Source of the DNA: Phascolarctos cinereus
Taxonomy: Eukaryota > Chordata > Mammalia > Diprotodontia > Phascolarctidae
NCBI RefSeq assembly: GCF_002099425.1
Contig: NW_018344057.1
Span: 9,507,001-9,571,000, forward strand
Reading direction: 5' to 3'
DNA: 64,000 bases
The translations under genes and the position numbers were made by a program. The notes beneath the pieces were generated by a model that saw only the letters and a list, made by a program, of their open reading frames with translations, did no database searches and had not been told where the DNA came from. Shown here in pieces: positions 21,258 to 31,467 of the stretch (positions are counted from its first letter, which is position 1; every line of letters starts with the position of its first letter).

Positions 21258-21597
21258 TCTGGGAGTGGTGGTGCACATCTGTAATTGTAATCTGTAAATC
21301 CTGAGGCTGGAGGATCATTTGGCCTCTGGAGCTGTGAGCTACAGTGGGCCAAGCTGCTTGGGTGTCTGCGCTATATCTGGCATCAATATGGTGAGTCTTT
21401 GTGAGTGGGGTTGCCTAAAAATGGGCAAAATGGCCCAGATTGGAAAAGGAAGACGTCAAAGCTCCCTTTCCAATCAGCCGTGGGACTGGGCCCATGAAAG
21501 GTCACTGTACTTCCAGCCTATGGGATCCAGGGAGATCCAGTCTCAAAAAAAACCCCCAAACAAACAAAAAACAGCAACAGCAACAACAAAAAAAAGG
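21258..21597 (+). pseudogene. RN7SL: 7SL RNA retropseudogene, near full length, plus strand
   Basis: A copy of about 290 bases in the order of signal recognition particle RNA: 5' Alu domain (gggagtggtggtgcacatct), 'gaggctggaggatcat', the conserved ggcatcaatatggtg at 21,379-21,393, S-domain segments (ggcccagattggaaaagga; 'gtgggactgggcccatg'), and the 3' strand 'cactgtacttccagcctat' ending 'gatccagtctc' at 21,544. An A-rich tail with CAA/CAG units runs to about 21,597. The tail and scattered substitutions mark it as an L1-mobilised processed copy. A few bases at the 5' end are missing. Frames of 72-135 codons across it are meaningless. Confidence 0.92.
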
Positions 21598-21659
21598 CCA
21601 GATGGAAATGAAACCAAGTCAGAAAAAGGCAAAAAAAGAGGTCACAGCAGTCCATTAAG

Positions 21660-22855
21660 AAGACATATCATAGTGCATGTGGAGTGGGTGTCTTTCAGGT
21701 GTCCTTGCCTCTTTACTCTTTTTTAGAGCATGTTCAGTAATCATTACTTGTGACTCTACTGTAATTCCTGGAGACCTGTGGAAATTTGAGCACTTATAGA
21801 TATTCTCTGCCTGCTTCCAGCCATGCATGGCTCACCTCTAAGTTGAAGGCCCCCCTCCACTGTTGGTTGCTGTGGATAAGCTTTATCTCTCAGCTGGCCC
21901 CATATAACCACAAGCACATGTTCTGTCCATCTGGCTAGGGCTACCTCCCTGTTCTTATGTTCCCTTCTACAACTTGGTGACCGAGCAACAGTTTTGAAAT
22001 GGATGGATCTAGATGCCCTTGGGAGTTTCAGAAGGATATGAAGTCCAAAGAGGCCCACAAGGCAGCAGTCATAGTGACCACCAGAGTGTGGTTGCAGCAG
22101 CATCTGGACCAGGATCTGGCTGGTGCCAAGGAAAGAGTAAATATGAGAGGCAGACAGACAGAGGGACAGAGAGACAAAAAAAATCAGCAAATTGTTAGGA
22201 TAAAGTTTACTACCAGACTCCCAGCAGATCAACAGATTGTAACCTGGCTATAAATTGACTTTTGGAATTTTGTTTAAATTTTTTTGTTAATGCATGCTCT
22301 CTTTTGCTTATCACTGCTTTTTATGTGGGAATAAAATGATCTGTTGTGTATATGGTGATGTATGTAGTATATTGGGTATCTCCTTTACTTCCCTTTCCTT
22401 ACTTAGGGAGAAACCCTAGACTAGAACCTAAGGTAGAATTGCCCCTAGAGAAGCTAGATTTAGGGTAATGAACCACTGACTGTGAGAAGTGGGATTGTCT
22501 ACTTCCCTCATTAAGAAATCAAGTTTCCCCCAGAGTTGAACCCTTTTTCAGCCCTGTGGACATTTGCAAGTTACAATTGGCTAGAATGGTAGGATGGGGA
22601 TTTCACATAGCCCAGGCAAGGAGAATTTGCATAGTATATACATTTCATGCAATATGTTTGACCTTTGTTTATCTTAAGTGAGCTTCTCCTAAAAGTGGAT
22701 AGTGGGTGATTCAAAAAAAGAAATAGGGAACTAAAGTTGCAGGCTTAAGGAGTTTTAAACTCACTTAATGAGGGAGAATAGTAAGTTGATTAAGCTTGAT
22801 TAAGCCTTAATAAAAAAAAAGTAATGTTAAATTTTTAATATCACATCCTGATGTA
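21660..22855. other. Unassigned sequence
   Basis: No repeat family recognised with confidence. Overlapping frames of 158 codons (minus, 21,756-22,232) and 84 codons (plus, 21,999-22,253) have no known motif. A polyadenylation-like gaataaaatg lies near 22,330. It could hide an old LTR or unique sequence. Confidence 0.35.
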
Positions 22856-22857
22856 TT

Positions 22858-23440
22858 TGAGTCCATTTCCTAGATATAAAGGAGGCCTTTACCAGAGAAA
22901 TTTGCTGCAGAGACTTTTTCCAGTTAATTATTTCCCTTCTAATTTAATCAGCACTTGTTTTGTAGAAACTTTGAAATTTATGTAATCAAAATTGTCCATT
23001 TAATTCTCTGTTGTCTTTTCTATTCCTTATTTGATCAGGAATTCTTCTCCTATAAATAGTTGCTAAAGGTATCATCTTTCTTGGTTTTTTATTTAAGTTG
23101 TAACCTTTTAGTAGATTTAAATAGATACCTAAGGCATGTATCTATTTGGACTTCATTGTGGTATATGGTTTAAAATGTTAGTCTAAACCTAATTTCTGCC
23201 AAATTGCTTTCCAGTTTTCTCAGTGTCAGTTTTTGTCAAATAATGAGTCCTTACTCTAGTAGTTGGATTCTTTGGGTTTACCCAACACTATGCTACTATT
23301 TTAATTTGTTTCTGCGTCATTTTCCACTGATCTATTCCACTGACTTTTAAATCTCTCTAGCCAGTACCAAATATTTTTGATGATTACTGTAACAGTGTAG
23401 TTTGACGCCTAAGAGTACCATTCTCCTTCGAGATATGGTA
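22858..23440 (-). mobile_element. L1 ORF2 fragment
   Basis: Plus-strand reading 'aggaattcttctcctataaa', 'tgctttccagttttctcagt', 'ggattctttgggtttaccca' and 'ttccactgatctattccact' is the reverse complement of the post-reverse-transcriptase part of marsupial L1 ORF2. Both ends are truncated and no frame stays open. Confidence 0.8.
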
Positions 23441-23866
23441 CTGTTAGCCTCTTTTCCTTCCCTTCCAAACCAACCCCCCCCCCCATTATTTCCCTGAAGA
23501 TATAGTATTTAGTCTCTGTGGCAAAACCTCGTGAGACCAGTGTCGCTTTTCTTCTCCCCAGCCAAAAATCCTCACTCACCTGAAAATCATATGAAGATAT
23601 ACCAGATCTCATTAATATTAAATACAATGAACAAATCGTAATGGAAAACACACTATGACAGGCTGCTTTAAATAAGGAAGAAAATAGTACAATGAATAGC
23701 AATAAGAATAATACTAACAGTTAGAAAGAATAGTAATACATGTACAACCCATCCAAAAGTGTTGATTACAACTTCTCAATGGGAACTACATCTGGCTGTA
23801 TGAGTAGCCACTTCTATTTCTTCTGCAACGTCAGAAGGTAGTCTAACACGAGTTTATAGGGTCTAG
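23441..23866. other. No recognisable gene or repeat
   Basis: Contains a C13 run near 23,472. A 97-codon minus-strand frame shows no motif. Confidence 0.4.
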
Positions 23867-23867
23867 G

Positions 23868-25575
23868 AGCCAAGATGGCAGAGTAAATAGTGGGTCACTC
23901 TCACCCTCCCTTGTTGACCTTGAAAGACCTAGAAAATACTGCTTCAGGAGGAATCCTGGAATAGTGGAGCCAGCAGAGAGATGAGTGCAGCGGTCTTTTG
24001 GCTTGTGAGGCTGGGGGGATTGCCAGGAGGGGTTCCTCTTGCTGTGGCTAAAGGGGACCAGTACAGGATGGAAGGCGTCCTGGCAATCCAGTAGCAAGCC
24101 CCACCTCAGCAAACCAGTGAGAGATCCTGTGCGCCAGGGTGGTGGAACAAGCAAGCACCAACACCAGTACCCCCATGTGTCTTGGCACAGCCAGGGGAAC
24201 CGGCAGACATCAGCATATAGAACCACCGCTTGACCAGCAGCGCGGAGCCTACCTGTTCTCTAGTGCAGCCCTGGATGAGGAGGCAACCTCCGGTGGCCAC
24301 ACCACTCCCATCCACACCCTCCCACCCCAGGAGCTTCAGTGGAATCCTGGGGAAACACAGAAGGACCCCATCTGGCCTTGGCACACACCAGCCACCACTA
24401 CCAGCTCCAACTCAACACCAGGTAAGCTACCAGGCCCCCATAGCCTCATGCTGCCAGCACCTGAGGCCCCAGAACACAAAGCCAGTAGCCAGGTCCCTAG
24501 CCCCCAGCACAAGAAGTGTGGGACAGTGGCCTCTGCGCCCCAGAAGCAGAACGACTTTAAAAGGCAGCAAAAAGGCAAACACCATGAGCAAAAAGCAGCT
24601 AAGAAAAACAAAGACCATAGATTCTTTCTACGGGGACAGGGAAGACCAAAACACAAATTCAGAAGAGGACAACATTGTCAATATACCCATATCCTAAACT
24701 TCAAAGGAGAATATGAACTAGTCTCAAGCCCAAAAAACCTTCTTGGAAGAGCTCAAGAAGTATTTTAAGAGTCAAATAAGAGAGGTAGAAGAAAAATTGA
24801 TCAATTCCTTTAAAAATACAATTGACAAAATGGAAAAAAGTACACTGAAGAAAACAACTCCTTAAAAAGTGGAATTGGCAAAAACGGGAAAAGAGGTACA
24901 AAAGGTAACTGAAGAAAACAATTCATTAAAAATTAGAATTGGGCAAGTGGAAGCCAATGACTCTATAAGACATCAAGAATCAGTCAAACAAAATCAAAAG
25001 AATGAAAAAATAGAAGAAAATATAAAATATCTCATTAGAAAAACAATTGACCTGGAAAATAGATCCAGGAGAGATAATCTAAGAATTATTGGTCTACCTG
25101 AAAGCCATGATGAACAAAAGAACCTGGACAACACCGTTCAGGAAATCATCAAGGAAAACTGCCCTGAGGTCCTAGAACCAGAAGGCAAAATGGTCATTGA
25201 AAGAATCCACCAATCACCTCCTGAAAGAGGTCCCAAATGGAAAAGGCCAAGGAATCTTGTAGCCAAATTCCAAAATTATCAGGTCCAGGAGAAAATACCG
25301 CAAGCAGCCAAAAAGAAACAATTCAAATATTGTGGAACCACAACCAGGAGTACGCAGGACCCTGTAGCTTCTACATTAAAAGATGGAAGGGCTTGGATTG
25401 GATTACAAACAAGGATCAACTACTCAGCAAAACTGAGCATAATCTTTCAGGGGAGGAGATGGACATTCATTGAAATAGGGAACTTCCAGACCTTCCTGAT
25501 GAAAAGATTAAAGCTCAACGGAAAATTTGATCCTCAAATACAAGACTCAAGAGAGGCATAAAAAGGTAATCAGGA
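23868..25575 (+). mobile_element. L1 LINE 5' half: 5' UTR and ORF1, 3' part absent
   Basis: Starts with ggagccaagatggcagagta, the classic 5' end of mammalian L1, so this copy keeps its promoter end. The 5' UTR runs to about 24,580. ORF1 begins at the ATG at 24,583 with MSKKQLRKTKTIDSFYGD, is stopped at about 24,697, passes a coiled-coil region with further stops, and stays open from 24,869 to 25,561. That last stretch contains the RNA-recognition signature RRDNLRIIGLPE and the C-terminal PRNLVAKFQNYQ region. ORF1 protein binds L1 RNA and acts as its chaperone. After ORF1 the element stops at about 25,575 with no ORF2 and no 3' UTR, the reverse of the usual 5' truncation. The 209-codon frame at 24,139-24,768 overlaps the UTR in a different frame and is probably chance. 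Confidence 0.92.
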
Positions 25576-25594
25576 AAGAAAAAAAAGGAATTTA

Positions 25595-25730
25595 TAAGAA
25601 CAGAGGTCATCTTCATTTTACAGATGAAAGAACGAAGGTCCAGAGAGGTTGTTACTTACCTAAGGTCAAACCAGAGATGGGATTTGAACCCAGCTCCAGA
25701 ACCAGTACTCTTTCTGTCGTACCACACTGT
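25595..25730 (-). repeat. MIR-type SINE fragment
   Basis: 'cattttacagatgaaagaac', 'gggatttgaacccagctcca' and 'ctttctgtcgtaccacac' give a minus-strand MIR without its tail. Confidence 0.72.
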
Positions 25731-25845
25731 GGAATAGATCTGGCTCTTTTGTTACCTACTGACCTTTCTTTGTACATACTAACCTTGTTTATGGTATGGA
25801 ATGACATCATCCCTGAGCTTTATAGGTTGTCTTTAAAAAAAATCT

Positions 25846-26045
25846 CTAGCAACGTGATATAGTATATAGAGAATGGGCTTGAAAGCCAGACTGAGTTTAA
25901 AGACCTACTTCTGACACATACTGATTATGCAACCCTGAGCAAGTTACTTCACCTCTCTGTGCTCTACAACTCAAAGACTTTAAATTGCAGAAAAGGTTCT
26001 AACCTTCATTGGTAGAGGGAGAGTTCTCACCTAGGAGGTCCCTAT
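25846..26045 (+). repeat. tRNA-derived SINE, 'gcattggtagagg' type
   Basis: Nearly full length: 'tagagaatgggcttgaaagc', 'tgcaaccctgagcaagttac', 'aaattgcagaaaaggttct', 'cattggtagagggagagttc', 'cacctaggaggtcccta'. Same family as 14.58 and 31.73 kb. Confidence 0.78.
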
Positions 26046-26055
26046 CATTTTTTTC

Positions 26056-26232
26056 AGTCATATCTGACTCATTGTGACCTAATCTGGGGTTTTCTTGGCA
26101 AAGATACTGGACTAGTTTGCCACTTCCTTCTCCAGATCATTTTACAGATGAGGAAACTAAGGTAAGCAGGGTTAAATGACTTGCTCAGGGCCACACAGCT
26201 GAAAATGCAAGTCCATTCCCTAGCACTCTCCT
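26056..26232 (-). mobile_element. RTE-tailed SINE, head lost
   Basis: Tail 'ttcagtcatatctgactcat', 'ggttttcttggcaaagatac', core 'ttacagatgaggaaactaag', then it breaks down before the tRNA-like head. Confidence 0.88.
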
Positions 26233-26391
26233 TTACAAATGAGATTTTTTTTTTTTTTGCAGGAAAGGCATGACAGCTGGGTTCAGCCTTCTCTCCTTGT
26301 TTGAATTGAGGTTTTACTCAGATCTAGTGCAGGCTGTAGCACTGGGTTCCTTACATATTGTCTTCTTCACTGGAAACATCACCTTCTGAGC

Positions 26392-26645
26392 TAGTAGAGA
26401 CAGTTAGATGGTACATTGGATAGAGAGCTGGGCCTGTTGTTAGACTTGAATTCAAATCTGGAATCCGATACTTACTAGCTGGGGAAACTAGGCAGAACAT
26501 TTAACCTCTGTGTGCTACAATTTCCTCAGCTATAAAATGGGAATAATAATACCACCTACCTCCCAGGGTTGTCATGAAGATCAAATGAGTTAATATTTGT
26601 AAGTGCTTGGCTCATAGTAGATGCATAATAAATTCTTGTTTCCTT
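26392..26645 (+). repeat. CORE/MIR-type SINE, full length
   Basis: Head 'acagttagatggtacattgg', core 'agctataaaatgggaataat', tail 'gtaagtgcttggctcatag' and 'gcataataaattcttgttt'. It ends in an L2-like tail instead of the RTE-type tail, so it represents the L2-dependent SINE class. Confidence 0.82.
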
Positions 26646-26859
26646 CCTCTTTTCTATTTAACTCAGATGGTCTAGTTATAACTGGTAGATAGTATCTTCT
26701 CCTTAAAATCTGTTTGATTAGTTAATTTCCATTTGCTTTTCAGGGAATCCAACCAACTTCATACGGGCAATAGATGGCTTCTATAAATTGTGTTTTTTGT
26801 ATATAGAACTCCCACCACTTTTTGGCATTATTTGGTACAATGCCAAGTTGTCCAGTCTC

Positions 26860-27800
26860 TCATCAACTTGAAAAGAAGGAAATATCCACTAATCCATTAA
26901 TTTGTGTGCTCCTTGACTCATATTTTCTCAGCAAAATGTCATCACCTGGCTGACAAACTTGGACATTGTACCTTTGTTTACTTCCATCAGAATTTTTATG
27001 AGCTGAGGTCATAGACGGTAAGCTTTCTTCAGTCTCTCTTAATCGGGAAGTGTATTGATTATGAGCAGTTATATCCTTTTCCTCCTCAGTCTCCAAAGCA
27101 CAAGTTGACAAATAGCCAAGTTTCACACTCAAAACAGTAAGTTTTGTGTAAAACTTGTGACGTTATTCCTGGCAGAGTTGTACTCATGCACTAAAAATGT
27201 CATGTGTGGGCTCTGTTGAGATTTTTGTTCACGCTTCAATGTTCCCAACATGTTCATAGGTATTCAGTTACAGCTAGGTCCAGATAAGTGTTAATAATGA
27301 ATCCCCTGAAGCAATCTCGTTTATTTGAATTTGCACTATTTGAAATTGCAATAGTATGAAATATGATCATTGGTTCTAGCCCAATGAAAATATGCAGTTT
27401 GAATTCAAATAATGTCATCTAGCATTTGTAAAATGCTCAGATTATGAATCTCCTTGAAGATTGTAAAGTACAGTTTTTTATTTCTTAATTCCTGCCAAAG
27501 TCAACATTTTTAAAAGTAATTTGCTTTCAAAGTTCCTACCAGGATTCAAAATGAATCCTGATAGGGAATTCATGTACTGAAAAATATTTCTCCTACAATA
27601 CTTTAGCAACTGTGAAAGAATTTTAATTTCTTATTGCATATGCCTGTGACATTAGTGACATCTATGTATATGCCCATGACATCTAGTGAAATTATTGGTC
27701 ACTACTAAGATATGGCTTGTTGCTATCTCCTTCTAATGATAAACAGTCAGTCAATGCCCATGAGTTCCAAAAGTTTGCTAGTGCAAACTTTCCAAGCATG
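26860..27800 (-). mobile_element. Ty3/Gypsy LTR-retrotransposon fossil, integrase region of pol
   Basis: Minus-strand translation in more than one frame resembles the integrase of vertebrate Ty3/Gypsy elements: the start of the catalytic core lies near 27,800-27,540, the region after the core near 27,260-27,140, and the C-terminal chromatin/DNA-binding end near 27,130-26,865. Order and spacing fit one degraded integrase. It is broken in several places and encodes nothing intact; I see no LTRs around it. Mammals have no active Gypsy elements, but old Gypsy relics (the MamGyp group) and domesticated Gypsy genes are known, so great age is likely. The alternative, a pseudogene of a domesticated integrase, cannot be excluded from sequence alone. 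Confidence 0.8.
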
Positions 27801-27819
27801 CAGAATGTTTATAGTATTC

Positions 27820-27838
27820 TTGTGTGTGTGTGTGTGTG

Positions 27839-27870
<32 letters not shown>
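27820..27870. repeat. (TG)n microsatellite
   Basis: About 24 TG units with one TT interruption at 27,839-27,840. Confidence 0.98.
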
Positions 27871-28152
27871 ATATGCATATAAGAAGTACAAGTTTCACAT
27901 TTCTAAGTAAACTCTGCAGCCATCTTAGGTCATCAAAAATCTATTCCTTACCAGCTTCATCTGTAAGGATGGCCCATCTGTCCACAATCTGTTAGACAGA
28001 CTAAATTTTTTCCCAGGAATTAAAGTCAAGTTCACTGGCTTACAGTTGACAGACTCCATCCTCTCCCCTTTCTTAGAAATTGGTACGATATTTGTTCTTT
28101 TATAATCCTTTGATCTTTTCTTTTTTTACATAACCTTTGAAAGATCACTGAC

Positions 28153-29214
28153 AGTGAGCTCTTTGAGAGCAGGGATTGCTTTTTGGCTTTCTTTCTATCC
28201 CCAGCACTTGGACCATAGCACACCAGGCCCTTCTGTCCTCTACTATCTCCCAAAGTCTGTCCAAGATCATGTTCATTGCTTCCATGGCATTATTTATCCA
28301 TCTCATCCTCTGCTATCCTCTTTTCCTTTTGCTTTCAATCTTTCCCAGTATCAGAGTCTTTTCTAATGAGTCTTGTATTCTCATTATGTGGCCAAAGTAT
28401 TTAAGCTTCAGTTTCAGTACTTGGCCTTCCAATGGTCAGTGTTAATTTCTTTACGTATTGGCTGATTTGATCTCCTTGCTGTACAAGGAACTCTCAGAAG
28501 TCTTCTCCAACACCACAACTCAAAAACCTTGATTCCACAGTGTTCAGCTTTCCTTATAGCCCAACTCTCACAGCCATACATTCCTACCAGACAAACCATG
28601 GCTTTGACTATATGGCCCTGTGTAGGCAAGGTAATGTATCTGCTTTTTAATATGCTGTTCAGATTTGCCATAGTTTTCCTTCCAAGGAGTAGGCATCTTT
28701 AATTTCATGGGTGCAGTCATTATCTGCAGTGATCTTTGAACCCAAAAACATAAAATCTGGCACTATTTTCATTTCTTCTCCCTCTATTTGCCAGGAAGTA
28801 ATGGGACCAGAGATCATGATCTTAGTTGTTTTTTTTTAATGTTAAGCTTCAAGCCAGCTTTTATGGTCTCTTTTTTCTTCCTCATCAAGAGGCTTCTTAA
28901 TTCCTCTTCATTTCTGCCATCACAGTGATATTGTCTGCATATCTGAGATTGTTAATATTTCTCCTGGCAACCTTAATTGTGGCTTTTGATTCATCCAGGC
29001 TGGCATCGCGTGATATACTCTGTATGTAAGTTAAATAAGTAAGATGGCAATATACAACCTCATTCTACTCCTTTCCCAATTCTGAACCAATCAGTTGTTC
29101 CATATTCAGTTCTAACTGTTGCTTCTTGACCCACATACAGATTCCTTAGGAGACAAGTAAGATGCTGTGGCACATAGTAAGTGCTCAATAAACTCTTGTG
29201 ACTGATAGTGGCTC
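28153..29214 (+). repeat. L2 LINE 3' end, split by BovB
   Basis: Left piece 28,153-28,216 (gtgagctctttgagagcagg ... ccccagcacttgg) and right piece 29,173-29,214 (gcacatagtaagtgctcaat, aaactcttgtgactga) join to the normal L2 end once the BovB is set aside. Confidence 0.75.
28217..29172 (-). mobile_element. RTE/BovB LINE, 5'-truncated
   Basis: Plus-strand landmarks 'gcacaccaggcccttctgtc', 'tccatctcatcctctgctat', 'gtggccaaagtatttaagct', 'agtcttctccaacaccacaa', 'ccaaggagtaggcatcttta', 'attatctgcagtgatctttg' and 'atatctgagattgttaatat' follow the reverse-complement order of the BovB 3' half. The minus-strand frame 28,414-28,671 carries the end of the reverse transcriptase domain with MYGCESWAI and ELWCWRRLLRVP, a signature I associate with BovB. 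The catalytic centre lies 5' of the truncation or in broken frames. BovB supplies reverse transcriptase to Bov-tA-like SINEs, and known BovB phylogeny includes transfer between distant vertebrates. The terminal 3' tail of the LINE itself is not present here. Confidence 0.92.
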
Positions 29215-29566
29215 AACAGTTACATCAGTATTCAAGGATGTGTTTTATCTATGCCTGGTGACTTGAACTTATCAAGGGCATCTAGGTGCTGTTTTGCTAC
29301 CTCCTTCCTTATCTGGGGTAACATTTGCCTATTAACCACTTTTATCCTGTTTTTTACAATAAAAAAAAATCATTCTCCTTGACAGAGAAAACAGAATTGA
29401 ATTGAGTTAAGAAGGTCTGCCTTCTCTCTCTTAATGGTTATCTCATTTATCCTCAGAAGCTGTCCTTTTATTCTCTCATTTTCTCTCCATGAAACATTTT
29501 AAAATCACACCCTTTTGTGGTCCTTAGCTTTTCTCAGTATTTTGAGATTTAGTGATCCTTATACTG

Positions 29567-29793
29567 GGCAGCTAGGTGGTGCAGTGGTTAAGAGCGCCAG
29601 GCCTGGAGTCAGAAAGACCTCAGAGAGCAGCTGGGTGACCTTGGGCAAGTCACTTAACATTATTTGACTCAGTTTCCTCATCTGTAAAATGAACTGAAGA
29701 AGGAAATGGCAAACTATTCCAGTATCATTGCCAATTAAACTGCAAATGGGGTCATGAAGATTCAGACACAACTGAAACTACTGAATAACAAAA
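29567..29793 (+). mobile_element. RTE-tailed SINE with target duplication
   Basis: Head ggcagctaggtggtgcagtg, core 'tttcctcatctgtaaaatg', tail 'atggggtcatgaagattcag', end 'actgaataacaaa'. Flanked by atccttatactg on both sides (29,555-29,566 and 29,794-29,805). Confidence 0.95.
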
Positions 29794-29805
29794 ATCCTTA
29801 TACTG

Positions 29806-30625
29806 TTTTTACAGAACCATGCAATGCTTTTGTATTCATTTTGTTATTACCAATCTTCTATATGTAGCAAAGTTTGACTCCTCTATGGGCAGAGGCAAAG
29901 TTGTCAGAGCAGTAGCTGGATGAGTTTCTGGAAAATGTAGTTCCAAATAAATAGCGCTGTTTCTTCCTATCCTGGGAGACAATGAGGGGCCTTGTTGTAT
30001 CTCCATGAAGAGATGTACAGTGACAAAGGGTTGTGTTGTGGCTGCTGACATGACAACATCCAATGCAATGACCCACTGGATTGAGAAGGGAGGCTGAGTG
30101 TAGGATCCAAATGGGAAAGGTGAAGCAAAAGCAAAGAGGAGAGACGTATGCTAAAGAGGCGAAGTAAAGCAGGGTACTTGACCATGGTTAGCATTGTGTG
30201 TCGCTAGGATCCAGAGTAGCAGCTGGTACCTTCTTCCACTGAGGCAGAAAGGTCATCTGAGGCTAGAGCAGAAGGACTTTCATCTGACTGAGAATTCATA
30301 CTGAAATGGCTCTTCTCCCTTTCCCTGTCCTTCTGAAAGGATAGGGATCTCTAATCTGGTGGGTTTTTTGTTTTTTTGCTTTTTAGAGTTGTTTGCTTGT
30401 TGATTTAACTAACACCAAAGCTGACTGATTTGAGAAAAAGAATTGATCTAACTTCCTGGTTGTGTGCTTTGTTATCTGGGAAAGGGAAGGCAGAGAGAAA
30501 ATGGGCAGTGTTTGGCAGTCACAAATATAGAATTAAAAAAAAAATCTAGAAATTCAAACCCTTACTGAAAAGTGCCAGGTTTCTAGCCTGGCTGGGAGCT
30601 CACATAGTTAAAAATAGAGAGATTT
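29806..30625. other. No recognisable gene or repeat
   Basis: Overlapping minus-strand frames of 72-75 codons at 29,836-30,194 have no recognisable motif. No family identified. Confidence 0.4.
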
Positions 30626-30770
30626 GGGGCAGCTAGGTGGCACTGTGGATAGAACACCAGCCCTGAAGTCAGGAGGACCTGAGTTCAAATCCAGCCTCTG
30701 ATCAAACACTTGACACTTACTAGCTGTGTGACCCTGGGCAAGTCACTTAACCCCAATTGCCTTAAAAAAA
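30626..30770 (+). mobile_element. Short A-tailed tRNA-headed SINE
   Basis: A well-preserved copy: ggggcagctaggtggcactg, 'gaggacctgagttcaaatcc', 'tgtgaccctgggcaagtcac', 'ttaaccccaattgcctt' and an A10 tail. Its low divergence suggests a young insertion. Confidence 0.96.
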
Positions 30771-30774
30771 AAAG

Positions 30775-31124
30775 AATTTTATCCTATGTATCGTCCCTCT
30801 GAAATCTTGACATCTGCCTTCCAAAGATCTAGGGTACATGTCAGACTGGTTTTTACCTCCTCTTTCCTGAATTCGAAAATGTAGTGGTTAAATGGATGAT
30901 CAGTTAATCGCCTAAGGTATCCATTGTTTCCACCCCAAAACCAGTTCCTCCTTTGTGGTGAAAAGCAAATTCAGAATAGAATTTCCCCTAATAACTAGGG
31001 CCTAGTTAGTTCCTCAACATTTGAAGGACAAAATTATCATTAAAGTTAGAATTTAGTAGATGTTTTTGGCACTGAGATAAAGTATAGTAAAGTGAATTGA
31101 GAGGAGTAATGTTTAAGACTTGAA
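30775..31124. other. No recognisable gene or repeat
   Basis: A/T-rich sequence with no family or exon recognised. Confidence 0.35.
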
Positions 31125-31290
31125 AGCTAGGCTGGGGACAAGGTGTGAAAAGCTTAAATGCCAAATGATGTAATTTATACTCGCTGTTCTAGGTAAATGA
31201 GAGTTAATGAGTTTATCGAGCAAGGAGAATGACGTGGTCATACCTGTATCATATGAAGGCTGGATTAGAGTGAGGAGAGGCTAAGGTAGT
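31125..31290 (-). repeat. L2-type LINE fragment
   Basis: 'gaaaagcttaaatgccaaat' and 'aaggagaatgacgtggtcat' parallel the inner part of the minus-strand L2 near 10.85-10.95 kb. Confidence 0.5.
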
Positions 31291-31467
31291 AAGACCAAAT
31301 AGGAGACTCTCGGTATTCCAAGTCCATCATATTCACCTCAGTAATAAGTAAATAAAACTAATGCTGGCTTTCTGATCTCTTCTATGTGATGTCTTTAGGC
31401 TTATTTCCTATAATTTCTCTAAGAAGTTCAGAGATTAAACAACTTTTGTTTTAGCTCTACTTTGTTA

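Larger units (their letters stand above)
28005..29560 (-). repeat. CR1/L3-type LINE fragment, split by L2 and BovB
   Basis: Left piece 28,005-28,152 ('aattaaagtcaagttcactg', 'cagactccatcctctcccct') and right piece 29,192-29,560 ('gatagtggctcaacagttac', 'tgcctggtgacttgaactta', 'ggcatctaggtgctgttttg') are consecutive parts of one reversed CR1/L3, matching the region 61.8-62.1 kb. The L2 and BovB between them inserted later. Confidence 0.8.

Noticed and set aside
21258-21544. Alu- or B1-type SINE
   Set aside because: The S domain of 7SL is present, whereas Alu and B1 lack most of it.
21756-22253. Overlapping 158- and 84-codon frames as host exons
   Set aside because: Frames oppose each other and neither shows a domain, splice consensus or repeat-independent conservation I can see.
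24139-24768. 209-codon frame over the L1 5' UTR and ORF1 start, plus minus-strand frames of 63-127 codons there (an ORF0-like idea)
   Set aside because: GC-rich UTR has few stops. The plus frame is out of phase with ORF1, and nothing in it resembles the primate ORF0 peptide.
30626-30770. tRNA gene
   Set aside because: The tRNA-like head belongs to a SINE; the promoter boxes remain but no full cloverleaf with intact acceptor stem is present. The same applies to the other SINE heads.
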